From Chimonanthus salicifolius (Eukaryota > Streptophyta > Magnoliopsida > Laurales > Calycanthaceae), in NCBI GenBank assembly GCA_013350335.1, contig CM023540.1:2294001-2358000 (forward strand): a stretch of DNA of 64,000 nt, in the 5' to 3' direction. The notes beneath the pieces are model-generated. The model was given only the letters and a program-made list of their open reading frames with translations. It did no database searches and was not told the DNA's origin. Both the position numbers and the translations under genes were made by a program. Shown one piece after another: positions 21,592-32,077 of the stretch. The number at the start of each line of letters is the position of its first letter. Position 1 is the first letter of the stretch.

Positions 21592-22577
21592 CATAGGGTT
21601 CGGCCACCTTGGCTAGCCGAACCCCATGAAATGTTATGATCATGTGGATGGTTTTTGTAAGATAAAATCATGCAAATAAGGGACTGTTTTAGATGTTTAA
21701 TTAGACTTATGATGCATGTTTTGAAAGGTTTAAAACATGGATTTGGATGTCATGAATGGCCGAATGCATCATGGGTCTAAACCTTGGGTATAAAATGATG
21801 AAATGGATCATTGGGTTCGGCCACCTTGGATAGCCGAACCCCATGAAATGATGTTGGTATTTTGATGGTTTTTGTAAGTTAAAACCATGCAAATGATGGA
21901 CTGTTTTGGATGATAAAATTAGACATAAGATAAATGTTTAAGAGGTTCAAATCAAAGGCCATAGGGTTCGGCCAATGAGTATGGCCGAACCCCATGAAAT
22001 GGTGTGATAATTTTGTGGTCAATGATGATGGTTTTGAAAGATAAAAACCATACATTACTATGGAGTTTTTATGTGATTAAAATGGAGATATGGGTACTGT
22101 CTTGGGTCAGCCATTGGATGGTTGAATCATGTAGTTTTCATGGTTAAAATGTAGAGCCTAATATGTATATAATGGCTGGAATTATTGTGTTAAGAGAATC
22201 ATAGGGTTCGGCCATATGTATGGCCGAACCCCATGGTCTGTTATGGTGGATAATTGGATTATGATAATGAATGGTATATGCTTATGATTTCGAAATCACA
22301 TATGTCAACTATGGACTTAGTACTAAGGTGGTTTGGTGATGTACTTTGGTTTTTTAAAGGAAAATTAAGTAAAGGTGGTAAGGTTCAAAGATGAAATGAT
22401 CAAAAGAATGGACATATGAGCCAAAACTCAAGGTGGTAAGGTTCGGCCATGTAGTATGGCCGAACCCTACCAAGGCTTTATTTGGAGGTATGGTTTAAGT
22501 GTATGGTTGTAATTATATGAAAGAGAGACCAAATTGTAATAGGTGAGGTTCGGCCATGGGGTATGGCCGAACCCCAC
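21592..22577. repeat. Dispersed hairpin repeats in element D
   Basis: Six copies at about 21592-21628, 21809-21845, 21960-21996, 22200-22236, 22438-22470 and 22542-22577. The first two have a different loop and arm top (GGCCACCTTGGCTAGCC and ...GGATAGCC), so the apical part can vary while the lower stem stays paired. Confidence 0.85.
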
Positions 22578-22952
22578 ATAGTGCATTTTTGGGACTTAGA
22601 CCAAGTTGGAATTACATCGATGAATGTTTGATTTGCTGCTATGTAAATAAGGTATCGAGACTTGTGTGAACGGCGTACAAGTCGTGAACGAGTGACGATT
22701 AAGAAAGATCGGACGCAGAAGTGAATCTTCAGTAGGTTTCCTACCTACTTGTAACCACAATTATGATTTGGTTTTATTATATTTTTATGAGATATGTTGT
22801 ATTTGATTTATGTTTCAAATGTGGTTTTGAATGATGAATTATGTATTTACAAATGACATACAATGCATTGACATCTCATGCATGGCATGGGATGATGATT
22901 GTGGAACCCGGAGCCCACACTCCGGTGATATGCTGTGATGCAACTGTGAAAC

Positions 22953-23222
22953 CTCCTTAGGCGATGCAGGTCCCGCCAGCAGTAGTATCATGATGATGAT
23001 AATACATTGGTCTCCTTAGGCGATGCAGGTCGTGCCAGGAGAGATGTTATAATGATGAGAAATACATTGGTCTCCTTAGGCGATGCAGGTCCCGCCAGGA
23101 GAAAATGTATAATGATGAGAATCACATTGGTCTCCTTAGGCGATGAGGGTCCCGCCAGGAGAAATACTATGATGATGAGAGCCACATCGGCCTCCTTGGG
23201 CGATGCAGGTCCCGCCAGGAGG
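22953..23222. repeat. 60-bp tandem repeat with internal stem-loop
   Basis: Five units start at 22953, 23012, 23072, 23132 and 23192. Each begins CTCCTTAGGCG, has a ten-base loop and closes CGCCAGGAG, so it can fold as a stem with a small bulge. An AT-rich spacer (ATAATGATGAGA) follows. It occupies the position where the other elements have one or two CCTTGATG...CATCAAGG stem-loops. The open frame across it is a by-product of the period. Confidence 0.92.
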
Positions 23223-23951
23223 AATATCATCACTTTGAAATGAAAGTGTATTGTGATTTACCTTGACGGTGAGAGTCTCGTCAAGTGATGGCTGTGTATA
23301 TGCATGATGGGAGGGACTCATTACATGTGCATATTTACATCGCATTGATTTACCTGTTTTGATGACCATATATATTATGATATATGCATGTTTTTATATA
23401 CTAACCATATGGTAGCCCTAATCGGAAATCCTATTGGGCGCGTTGATCTAACACCCTAATTCTATCCATAGAGGATAATGCAGGAAATGGAAAAGGGAAA
23501 GAGAAGGTCGTGGACCTGGAGGGGAGCAAAGCTTAAGCGCTTGATTGATATTTGGGATGTCTTTGTTATTGTCTTTTGAGTTATATTTTATGGACATGTA
23601 ATAAGTTGATACCTTTGCTATGGTTTGTTTATAATATTGACAACGGATGTTTGGATTAAGATATTTAATAAATGAGACTTGTACTTGCTATCTAAACAGT
23701 TTATTTCAGCAATTGGTTTAGTTTTTCCGCATCACATTGTTTAGTTCCATGTGTGGTTTGTCTTTCATGGGTTTAGTCCATGCACACATGGGTGACCAGT
23801 TAAGGGTCGGACTTAGGAGGTCCGAATTTAGCTCGCGTCGTGACGCCGCCCGCTCTCGTCCCGTGTTATTCTATTTTAAAAAAAATAATTAGACTCTGAT
23901 TTCTCGGAGAGGGCGGGGCGATACACTTTCTTCTGGATGAATGGAGAAGAA

Positions 23952-26900
23952 CAACTTGCCATTTTGTCTTCCCTGAAGAAATTCACTAGTAAGAAAATGA
24001 GGGAGAGAATTAGAATTTCCATTGATAAATTCAATCCTAAATTCAAATACGGATAATATGGCCTGCCATCTAGAAAATATTTGTTTTGAAACAAGATTTT
24101 TCTCATCCTTTTTCTAGAATTTCTTTTGCAGCCTTGGAATTTTTACTCTGATGAGAAATTCTTTTTTTAATAAATCATGGTGGAATTTTGTTACACAAAG
24201 AACAATGGCAAGAACTTGCTTTTTTATGGTTGAATATTTCTTTTGAGCTTCATTCCAAAGACCAGAATTGAATCTTATTAATTCTTCTTTTGAATCTTTT
24301 TGTTGTAAAAGGATTCCTCCATAACCGATATCTGAAGCATCTGTTTGTACTATTTTGAAAGCTTCTGGATCAGATAAGCATATGCAAGGAAGATTTTTAA
24401 CTCTTTCTTTTAATCTTTTTTACAGCATTGGTATGATTTGAAGTCCATTCTTTAGGGTTTTTCTTTAATCTTTCTTGGAGGAGTTTTCTATCTTTTGCCA
24501 AGTCTTGATAAAAGAAGGCTACATAAGTTAAACATCCAAGAAATCTTTGTAACATATTTTTGTCTTTGATTTCATCTGGGAATTTATCAGTAAATTGAAT
24601 TACTCTGTTGGTAGGAGTAATTTTTCTGTCTTCAATTTCAAATCCTAAGAATCTGATTTTCTGTTGGAACAAGTTCATTTTCCTTTTGGACAAGACTAGA
24701 CCATTTTTTTTTATAATTCTTTTGAATATATTCAAATGTTTCCAATGTTGATCCACTGATTTTGAAAAGATAAGAATGTCATCAATGTAAACAATGCTAA
24801 ACTGGGTGTAGGAAGAAAAGATATTATTCGTGATATTTTGAAATTCAGATGGGGCATTTTTTAATCCAAAGGGCATAACATTCCATTCATAATGTCCCAT
24901 GGGGACTGCAAATGCAGTTTTATATCTATCGTCTTCTTTTATCTGAATTTGCCAAAATCCTGATTTTAAGTCGAATTTTGAAAATGTTTTGGCATTGTTT
25001 AGCCTGTTAAGCAAGTCTTATGTATTAGGCAGGGGATACCTAATAGATTGCAATACTTTGTTTAAAGGCTTGTAATTGATTACCAATCTTGGAACTCCTC
25101 TTTCGATTTACGCACCTTTTCAACATAGAATGTCGCGCAGCTCCAAGGGGATTTGCTTTTTCTGATCAATCCTTTTTTCAATAAATCATTTATTTCTTCT
25201 TGACAAAGCTTTAAGTGTCTTGCATCCATTTGTGATGGACGGGCTTTTGTAGGAATATCCTTTTCATCAAACCCTTTAATGTACGGTAGACTTACAATAT
25301 GCCTTTTTCTATTCTAGAATGCAGAAAATAATTCAGAGCAACATTCATCTTCAAATTGCTTTGTGAGATTTTCTATTTTCTCTTTAAACTCTTTTTTCTC
25401 TAAAATTTTTGTGATTTGGGCAATTTTTATTTCACTTTTTAGTCCATTTACATAATTTTCTTTGGTGGCTATGATTTGGTTTATCTTTTGGATTTTTGTT
25501 TCACAGGGATCATCTATGAAATCAGATTTACATCTATGCCTTTGATATTTGTAGAGATTCCCTTAGTGTTTACTGAAAAAGGTTGGATTAAAAAGATAAA
25601 TGGGGATCCAAGGAGTACATCATTAACAATATCTTCTGAAATAATAAAGGGATGAAGTAACACAAACTCCCTGGAAGCAAACATGAACATTTGGAATTTT
25701 TCTTTCTATGGAAATACTTGTTCCATTGGCAGCAGTTACAAATTGTTTTGACTCACTTGTAAATTCAATAGGAACAATTCCCAATCTAATGAGATTTAAA
25801 TCTGCTCTAGTGTCAATAATGACGTTAACAATTTTCTCAAAATTTTTTACTTTTATTTTCACCTGGACTCTCCACTGTTGATAGATGCATTTCATAGGGA
25901 TTACACCAGTAGAGACTCTGCTAATTTCTCCCTTAATTCTTTGGACAAATTTTTCTTCATTGTATTCTCCAAAAGCACCATCATTTTCTAGTAAGGTAAC
26001 TCTCTCATCAAGCTCATTTTGCCTTTTGGTTAATTCTAATCTTAACTCTCTGATCTCTCTGTTTTGGTCATTTAATTCTCTTTGTAGATATCCAAGAGTT
26101 AATGGTTTGTTTATAGTATGGATTTTTTAAGCTCTATCCATGAGGTCTATTAAGGAATAAGTTGGCGTATGAAATGTTTCTTTTGTCTTTTTTGGGTAAT
26201 ATGGAGATTCATCATTTTTGGGTTGTGAACTCTCTCCTTCTTCTTTCCCTCCCAATTTTGAAATTTGATTTAAAAATTGAACCTTTTCTCTGGATCAGGG
26301 ATATTATCAATCATTTCAAGGAGCAATTTTTGAGGGGCAGTAAGGTCACAAATATGAGTACCAAGATCCTCATCAGAGGGTAATGACCATTCTCCCTCAG
26401 TACCATCATCATCAGAATTACATGTACATGCTTGAAATTGTTTAATGAGTTGAAGATGAGGAACATTTTCTTCAACACTGGATTCATCAGTTAATGAGCT
26501 AGACTCGTGTTCTTCTTGGGAATTTAATTCAGAGTCTTCTCTATCAGAAATTTCTTCATCATCCTCTTTAGTAATTTTTCGAAGTTTCTTCTTAGGATAT
26601 TTTTCCTTTTTGAAACATTTGTTTGAATAATGACCCTTTTTTCCCACAAGTATAGCAAGTAGGTATTTTCCCAATTGGGTTTTCTCCTTTAGGATATTTT
26701 TTAGATTTTCTTCTGAATAAAGGAGTATCACAATTTTTCTTTGAGAATTGACTCTTGGATCTGCTATGTTTGTATTTCTTCATCATTTTATCTCTTCTTT
26801 CAGGGATAAACCTAGAACGCGAAGGTTTTCTTTTTGAGTCTGGTGTTTGGTCTGAACCAAATTGGAAGCAGAAATCTCCTAATTCTCTATCTCCAGCGTA

Positions 26901-29661
26901 TTTTCTCATTTTTTTCAGCTTGTTACTGATCTTTAAGTCAGTACAGAGCTCAATACCGACCTTATTAATGCTTTGTATAATTCCTCTGAATGTCAGCATG
27001 CTGTAATTAATAGTACCATGCATTTCTTCTCTCAAGGAGTTACGCACCTTTTCAGCAAATAAGCGTGGTAATCCTGAAATGAACCTTTCTTTCCAAATAT
27101 CAGAATTACAATCATTTAGTTGGTATACCTTTGATAAAAATACGTCTTTATACCAATGAAATTCTCCTAAGGTTCTACATCTTAGGCGATGTAATTGCTG
27201 CCGATTTTTCTCCTTAATTAGAGCAATTCCTCCAATGAATTCATTGAGGATGCATAAAAGTAGGACACTGACACAATCAGATTGTGTTTCATAATTTTCA
27301 GGGACTTGACTAGTGCCTGCTTCAAGTTTGATATTGGGATCTACTAAATTTCCTGTGATTTTATCTCTGTATATAATTCTTCCATATTCATCTAGTTTGA
27401 CAGCATTTTCAATTTCAAGTCTTTGGGCTCCAAATAATCCATAATTCCACCATCCTCTTAATATCCCATTGAAAAAGGTGGTTATCATGAGAAAGATGTT
27501 TCTCGGAGTGTTTCCCCTAACTTCACAAGCATTAGAATATATCAGCATACTATGGACCATTTGGATTATTTGATATTCGGTTAATCCATCTAAATTCCAT
27601 TCATATAAGGAATTTCCCGAATATGATAGGTCCTGAGTATACGTATATGGGGCTTCTTCAAATTGCAGATCTACAGGAGTTGGTCTGGAATAATAATTCT
27701 TTGTTGTAAGTAATTCTGCTTGGGGATTCCATTTCTTTAAGTGGTTTATTAGCAAGTTTTCTGACCCTAGAGACTATGAGGATGCTAAATCTTTTTCCCC
27801 CAACATTGAGACTTTCCATTCTAGTAGTTAATTCTTTTTGCATTTCATCTGTCATTTTAAATGGTCCTTCTTGCAAAATAATTCCTGATGGCAATTTTCT
27901 AGGAACATATATCGCATTTGCAGGGATTTCTTCTGAACTTTCTTCTTTCCCTTTATTTAATTCTGGTTTTGTTCTAATTGTTCTTTCTATCCTATCCGTT
28001 TGTTCTCCAATGGTTAATAAGGATAGATTAGCATAATTATTTTGTTCTATTATATCTCTAAGGCTCCTTGCTATGTCAATACCATTTATTTTGGTTTTTT
28101 ATTCAAATATGGATCCATTTTTAATAGGCATAGCAAAATTCTTAGTTTCTTTTGAGGCAGAAATATCAAGTTTCTTCCATGGTGGGTGAGATCTTTGAAT
28201 CTCTTTTCCTTCAACGTCTTTCCATGTCATAGACGTTTTTCCTATAACTCTTATTTGTTTTGGGCTTTGGGTTTCTTCTTCTTTAACTTTCCCTTTTTAA
28301 AATATTCCATAAACCAATCAAAGAAAGGTATATTTCTTTCTTCCTCCTCCATTTGGTAATACCATAGTTCTCTCATTTTTTCTTTTTCTTCTAAATTAAA
28401 TTTCTTGAAGAACCAATCCTTTAAAGGGTATTTTTTCAGATTTTCTCTTAAATATGGCCTATCAATTTTAAATTTTTTGACAGGTTCTTCCTCTGGCTTT
28501 TGGATACTTACCATTCTTATGACTCCATGGAGGAAATCATTCTCACTAGGGTTGTAGGTTCTTTCTAACGAGGTTCTTTTATACACAGGGTGTTCAATTC
28601 CACTTTCTTTGTTTCTAAAAACCTTTTGATCCATTTCTTTTTTCGCACTACTTTCTTGATCATCATCAACTTCTTCTAATTTAAAACTTTTTCTTCCTTC
28701 AGTGTACCAGCAAAGCTTCTCTTGGCTCATTCCATCTTTCTTCTAAAATTAACCTCAACATTTCCATTTGGTAATTTGACTATGCTTTGCAAATCATCTG
28801 TTATTTCATTTACTCTTGGTGTAACATCTTCTATTTGCCAATTTCCTGGGAGAACAACTTCTTCCCAGCAGATAACTTTTCGGATAAACACATTATTATT
28901 AAAGTTTGTTTCCATAAGAACTGTGGTCTTTTCTTTATCAACTTTATCATTGTAGGCTATCATGGGAAAGACAGAGATCATGGATTTGTAGAACACACGA
29001 TAGACTATAGCAAAAGGTTTACTTCTTGGACTCATTTTTAATCCTTTACTTTGGAATCCAATGGTTGCACAATCAAGGACATCGTCATCATGAGCATCGA
29101 CTGTGATGTTTGGGAAACAATTAAAATAAACAGGTCCATGACAGAGACTTGATTCAACCATAGCATAGAGAGAATCATCAAACTCATCATGTCTCTGATC
29201 CCATACATAGGCACATACAGAAACATTTAATCCTAATCGGGACAATGGTTTGATTCCTACCTGAATTAATCCTATGTGTAGGTAGTTGTATTTGGTCCTG
29301 ATTTGTTCAATAATTCTTCTTTCAAGGATTTTGATTGTTTGTTTTCCTCCAGAGAGGGAAATAGTTTTCTCAACAGTTTTAATGTGATAATCATTTTGTT
29401 CTTCAAATGTGCCATTACTATATATTTCTGTTACAAGCAAGGCTGGCATCTTCCAATTCGATATGGCTTGGTCAAAGTTTTCATACACCTTTCTTTAGAA
29501 TTTTTTGTTTTTTCTGGATTTTCTTTAGCTATACTAGGATGGGGAAAGCTAGATAGAGCAGACTAGTAAGATGAAGAAGATGAAGTAGACCTATCAGAAG
29601 GATGCTAAAATGAACTAAACCAATTCTTAAAAAATTTTGTCTTTCTTTTAGAGTTATCCAT
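23952..29661 (-). pseudogene. EPRV ORF1 polyprotein (copy c): MP, CP, protease, RT, RNase H
   Basis: Runs about 1,900 codons on the minus strand from MDNSKRK at 29661. Movement protein: TAG at codon 33 (29563-29565), a frameshift, then a 253-codon frame (29488-28727) with the 30K core. Coat: 28730-28251, then a 387-codon frame (27755-26592) ending in the CCHC knuckle, which is destroyed by one inserted base after CYTCGKKG. The acidic tail continues in the next frame (26731-26270). Protease: DTRAD at about 25800-25814, so the catalytic Asp is kept but the Gly of DTG is Arg. RT: a 205-codon frame (25014-24397) with MPFGLKN and YIDD (24778-24789). RNase H follows to about 23963. The usual ORF1 stop reads TTG here (23952-23954). 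It is clearly inactive. Confidence 0.94.
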
Positions 29662-29881
29662 TTTTGTAATATGACTGTGGACAATAGAGCACCAGTCAAC
29701 ATTTTACAGCCCTTAAAGCCTCTTCTCGGCACCAAGCGGGACTTACTACGCAAGCAAACTCTAATCCAACAATCAAACTATAAAAACAGAGAACAATAAA
29801 AGAAATTGCAAAAGTTTTAAAGAGGATTGGATGGATCAGCTCCAGATCACAGTTAATAGATATAATTCACCTTGGAAAGAT

Positions 29882-30164
29882 TTAGACACGAGATAATAAT
29901 TCTAATTCTTCATTCAAAAGGTTACAATATTCTTTTACACGATTACACAAGGATACTAACATAGATCTCCCAATAGTATGTATGCGGATAACAAGATATC
30001 TTCCTGCAGCTATATTTTCGTCTTTCATATCGTTGATGTCGTGGGTTATTTCTATGAGTACATATTTGCAGGTGTTGTCGTATATGTTCAAGAAGGATTT
30101 CTATTTTTCTCAATGTTTGAACATCATCATAATACTTCTTAAGCAAAGCAAGACTATCAGACAT
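29882..30164 (-). pseudogene. Leader small ORF (copy c, short form)
   Basis: The first frame opens MSDSLALLKKYYDDVQTLRK at 30164 (73 codons). An overlapping frame (30091-29882, 69 codons) ends in the conserved Leu/Glu-rich tail LLNEELELLSRV. About 150 nt that carry the MPPRSVRRE segment in copies a, b and e are missing, with GACGAA at the edges of the gap. The function is unknown. Confidence 0.45.
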
Positions 30165-30347
30165 ATTCTATAAAAGAAACAACAACATAATAACAAACTT
30201 ATATTATCAAACTCATAAAAGTTTTATTACTTACAGACTGAGTACAGGAGTCCAAGCTTTAGCACACTTCAGACTTACAAGCTCACACTTACAGCTTCCA
30301 TATTTTGATTTCAAATGTCGATGATCTAAAATGAAAACACAGAGCTC

Positions 30348-30355
30348 CTTATAAA
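30348..30355 (-). promoter_or_regulatory. EPRV 35S-like TATA box (copy c)
   Basis: TTTATAAG on the minus strand, in the conserved CCATC...GAGCTCTGTG context. AATAAA lies about 120 nt downstream at 30223-30228. Confidence 0.65.
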
Positions 30356-30743
30356 GATGGAGCAAGCGCACAATGGATAAACTCTCTTCTGACCAAGAGA
30401 GGACAACACATAAAGTAAAAGGACTTTTTGCAGACACAACCTTCCAAACCAACTTTACAAAAAGAGATTCCCCACTTGGAGACACAGTAAAAAGATACAA
30501 TAAGTGAAAGCATCTTTTGACCAAATGGGATGCACACTAAAAACAACTTTATCTTCCTTTGATAATTCTAAGACATCTGGCAGCATATCCCCACCCACCA
30601 AAAAAGCAACACCATCTTTTTTGGCTTGATAATAAAGGTTTCTTTTGACTGGATGGGACACCAAAGACAAAACAACTTTAGCAACTTTTCATTCTAATAT
30701 GACATCTGGCAATATACCCCCACCAAAAGAGATAAGTCCAATG

Positions 30744-30755
30744 GCTCTGATACCA
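30744..30755 (-). other. tRNA-Met primer-binding site, copy c/d boundary
   Basis: TGGTATCAGAGC on the minus strand. It marks the head-to-tail joint of two full viral units. The ORF2 stop of copy d is 20 nt upstream. Confidence 0.92.
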
Positions 30756-30775
30756 ACGTTCAACAGGATCTCAAA

Positions 30776-32077
30776 TCATATCTTCTTTTTCATCAAATCT
30801 TTAGCTTTTGTAGAGTTCATGTGGAATAATTCAGCCAACCGAGACTCCTTTTTCCTTTGTCCTTGGCTGAGGAATACCAGAATTTTCCACCACGAAGGTA
30901 CTCAGTAACTGATCCGTCGGGATTGACATGAGAGTCAGGGTCCCATCGAGGATGAAGGTTCTCAAGGGGCACACCTTCGTCATCAAGTTTTTCGTCAGGA
31001 TCATGATTAGAATCCCAATCATGCTGATCACCTTTCTTTTTTGGCAAATATTCTTCTAAAATCTGTTTAATCTTTTCTTCAAAATTAAAAGATTCAACAG
31101 ACATATCCATAGGATCAGGGGATTTTTCACGAGCAATTTCTTTAGTAATTTTCTTGGCTAAGAGATCAGCCATGACCGTTTCATTCCCAAGAGACTTTTC
31201 ATCTGAAAGAGGGTCATTAGTCTTTTCAAGGGAGAGATTTGATTCAAATTCTCTCATAAGTATCATTCTCGATTTTAGGCCACCATTTTTGGTACATAGT
31301 TTGAAAAAGACAAGTGTGACCATATAAATCTTTTTTCACCTCAAATTTCCATTGGAGAATGTATGGACTATGGAACTTCGCAAAGAAACAAAGAACATTA
31401 ATCATATCACAAGAGACCTTTTCTTCAACTTGGCCAAATTTAATAAATAGATAACGAAAATTATCAGGAAGGATTTCTGGGAAGCACCAAAATGAGACCA
31501 CCAAGTGAAGAGAAACCAAGATGGGAAATTGCAGTGAATAGGAGTGACATCAGGACTTTCTTCTTTGAACTTGATAGACCATGAATGACTATATTGACGA
31601 TTTTGCCACATTAACGCAAATTTCCATGCGTCAATATAATCACAATAATTAAAGAACTCAGTCGAATTATAGAGCTGGACTGGTCTTGTCATGTAAAGAG
31701 GACCATCCCAATCTTCCTTAGTGAGGATTTTAAGAATAGTGAACTTTGAATAGGTGATGATACCATTTGCATTTTTGTTGTGGAAGATGAGGACGCTTTT
31801 CGTCTGATGTAAAATATTGAGATACCATTCACGGGTTTTTCTCTTGTCTGGGGAATAATAATGAAGTCCCTTTCCAAAAAAAAAAATATACATTATCTTC
31901 AACAGATCTTTCTTCCATAAGACAATATGAAGTAATAAGAATTCTGTTACCAGTGTAAAGAAATAATTCTGATTGACTTGGGTCTTTTGTTGGAGTAAAA
32001 CCCTTTTGGCTTTCTTCTTGTTCTGCCAATTTCTCCTTTCCTTTCTTCTGGATGAATGGAGAAGAACTACTTGCCAT
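30776..32077 (-). pseudogene. EPRV ORF2, unknown function (copy d)
   Basis: About 434 codons from ATG at 32077, overlapping the ORF1 stop by 11 nt, to TGA at 30776-30778. The N-terminal part is open to about 31900. A run of A near 31880 shifts the frame, then 166 codons (31902-31402) carry REWYLNILHQTKSVLIFHNK and the Trp-rich block. The one-base loss seen in copy c recurs near 31478. Later frames carry KFGQVEEKVSCDMINVL and the acidic tail to about 30817. No known fold was recognised. Three sub-regions are visible: Ser/Lys-rich start, aromatic centre, acidic Lys/Glu end. Confidence 0.88.

Larger units (their letters stand above)
20446..23925 (+). mobile_element. LTR-type element D (complete, 3480 bp)
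   Basis: Starts TGTAACACCCCAATT at 20446, ends GGGGCGATACA at 23925, with a perfect 5-bp target duplication CTTTC (20441-20445 and 23926-23930) inside ORF2 of copy c. A TATA box TATAAAAT (21026-21033) is followed by a CT-rich tract and a GGTAAGT donor-like site (21463-21469). Then come six hairpin repeats, a 60-bp tandem array (22953-23222), a CCTTGACG/CGTCAAG stem-loop near 23260, the GGGCGCGTT...AACACCC motif (23436-23455) and the conserved end. No gag-pol, PBS or polypurine tract is seen. Solo LTR or non-autonomous element. Confidence 0.94.
19177..23962 (-). pseudogene. EPRV ORF2, unknown function (copy c), split by element D
   Basis: The start codon is at 23962. Element D interrupts after about 11 codons (23926-23930 and 20441-20445 are the duplicated CTTTC), and viral sequence continues 20445-19177. 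The first 200 codons are open, with YLYTGNRILVTSDCLMEERS, then WDGPLYMTRPVQLYNS and FALMWQNRQYSHSW. A one-base loss near 19880, shared exactly with copy d, shifts the frame at the WWSHFGAS block. The following block is readable in the next frame to 19645, then a third frame carries the acidic C-terminal part (19648-19232). It is non-functional. The shared lesion shows c and d descend from one already damaged template. Confidence 0.88.
29662..30743 (-). other. EPRV leader and promoter region (copy c)
   Basis: On the minus strand from the primer site: direct repeats of GGTGGGGG...GCCAGATGTC, TATA box TTTATAAG (30348-30355), AATAAA (30223-30228), small leader ORF (30164 onward) and about 220 nt of non-coding leader before the ORF1 start. 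The last part differs from copies a, b and e and matches copy f. Confidence 0.8.
19143..30755 (-). mobile_element. EPRV copy c (complete unit, interrupted by element D)
   Basis: On the minus strand: primer site (30755-30744), promoter and leader, ORF1 (29661 to about 23952), ORF2 (23962-19177), and a slightly altered primer site at 19143-19156 (GGTATCTCAGAGC, two inserted bases). It is joined head-to-tail to copy d at the 30744-30755 primer site. With element D removed it is one genome length of about 8 kb. Confidence 0.94.

Noticed and set aside
23007..23243. A 78-codon repetitive frame (VSLGDAGPARR) and its antisense frame
   Set aside because: By-product of a 60-bp tandem repeat, a multiple of three; not found in sister elements.
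28787..29041. Antisense frames over the movement region (for example MQIICYFIYSW), recurring at 17914 and 57206
   Set aside because: Shadow frames opposite a conserved viral coding region; they repeat only because the sense sequence does.
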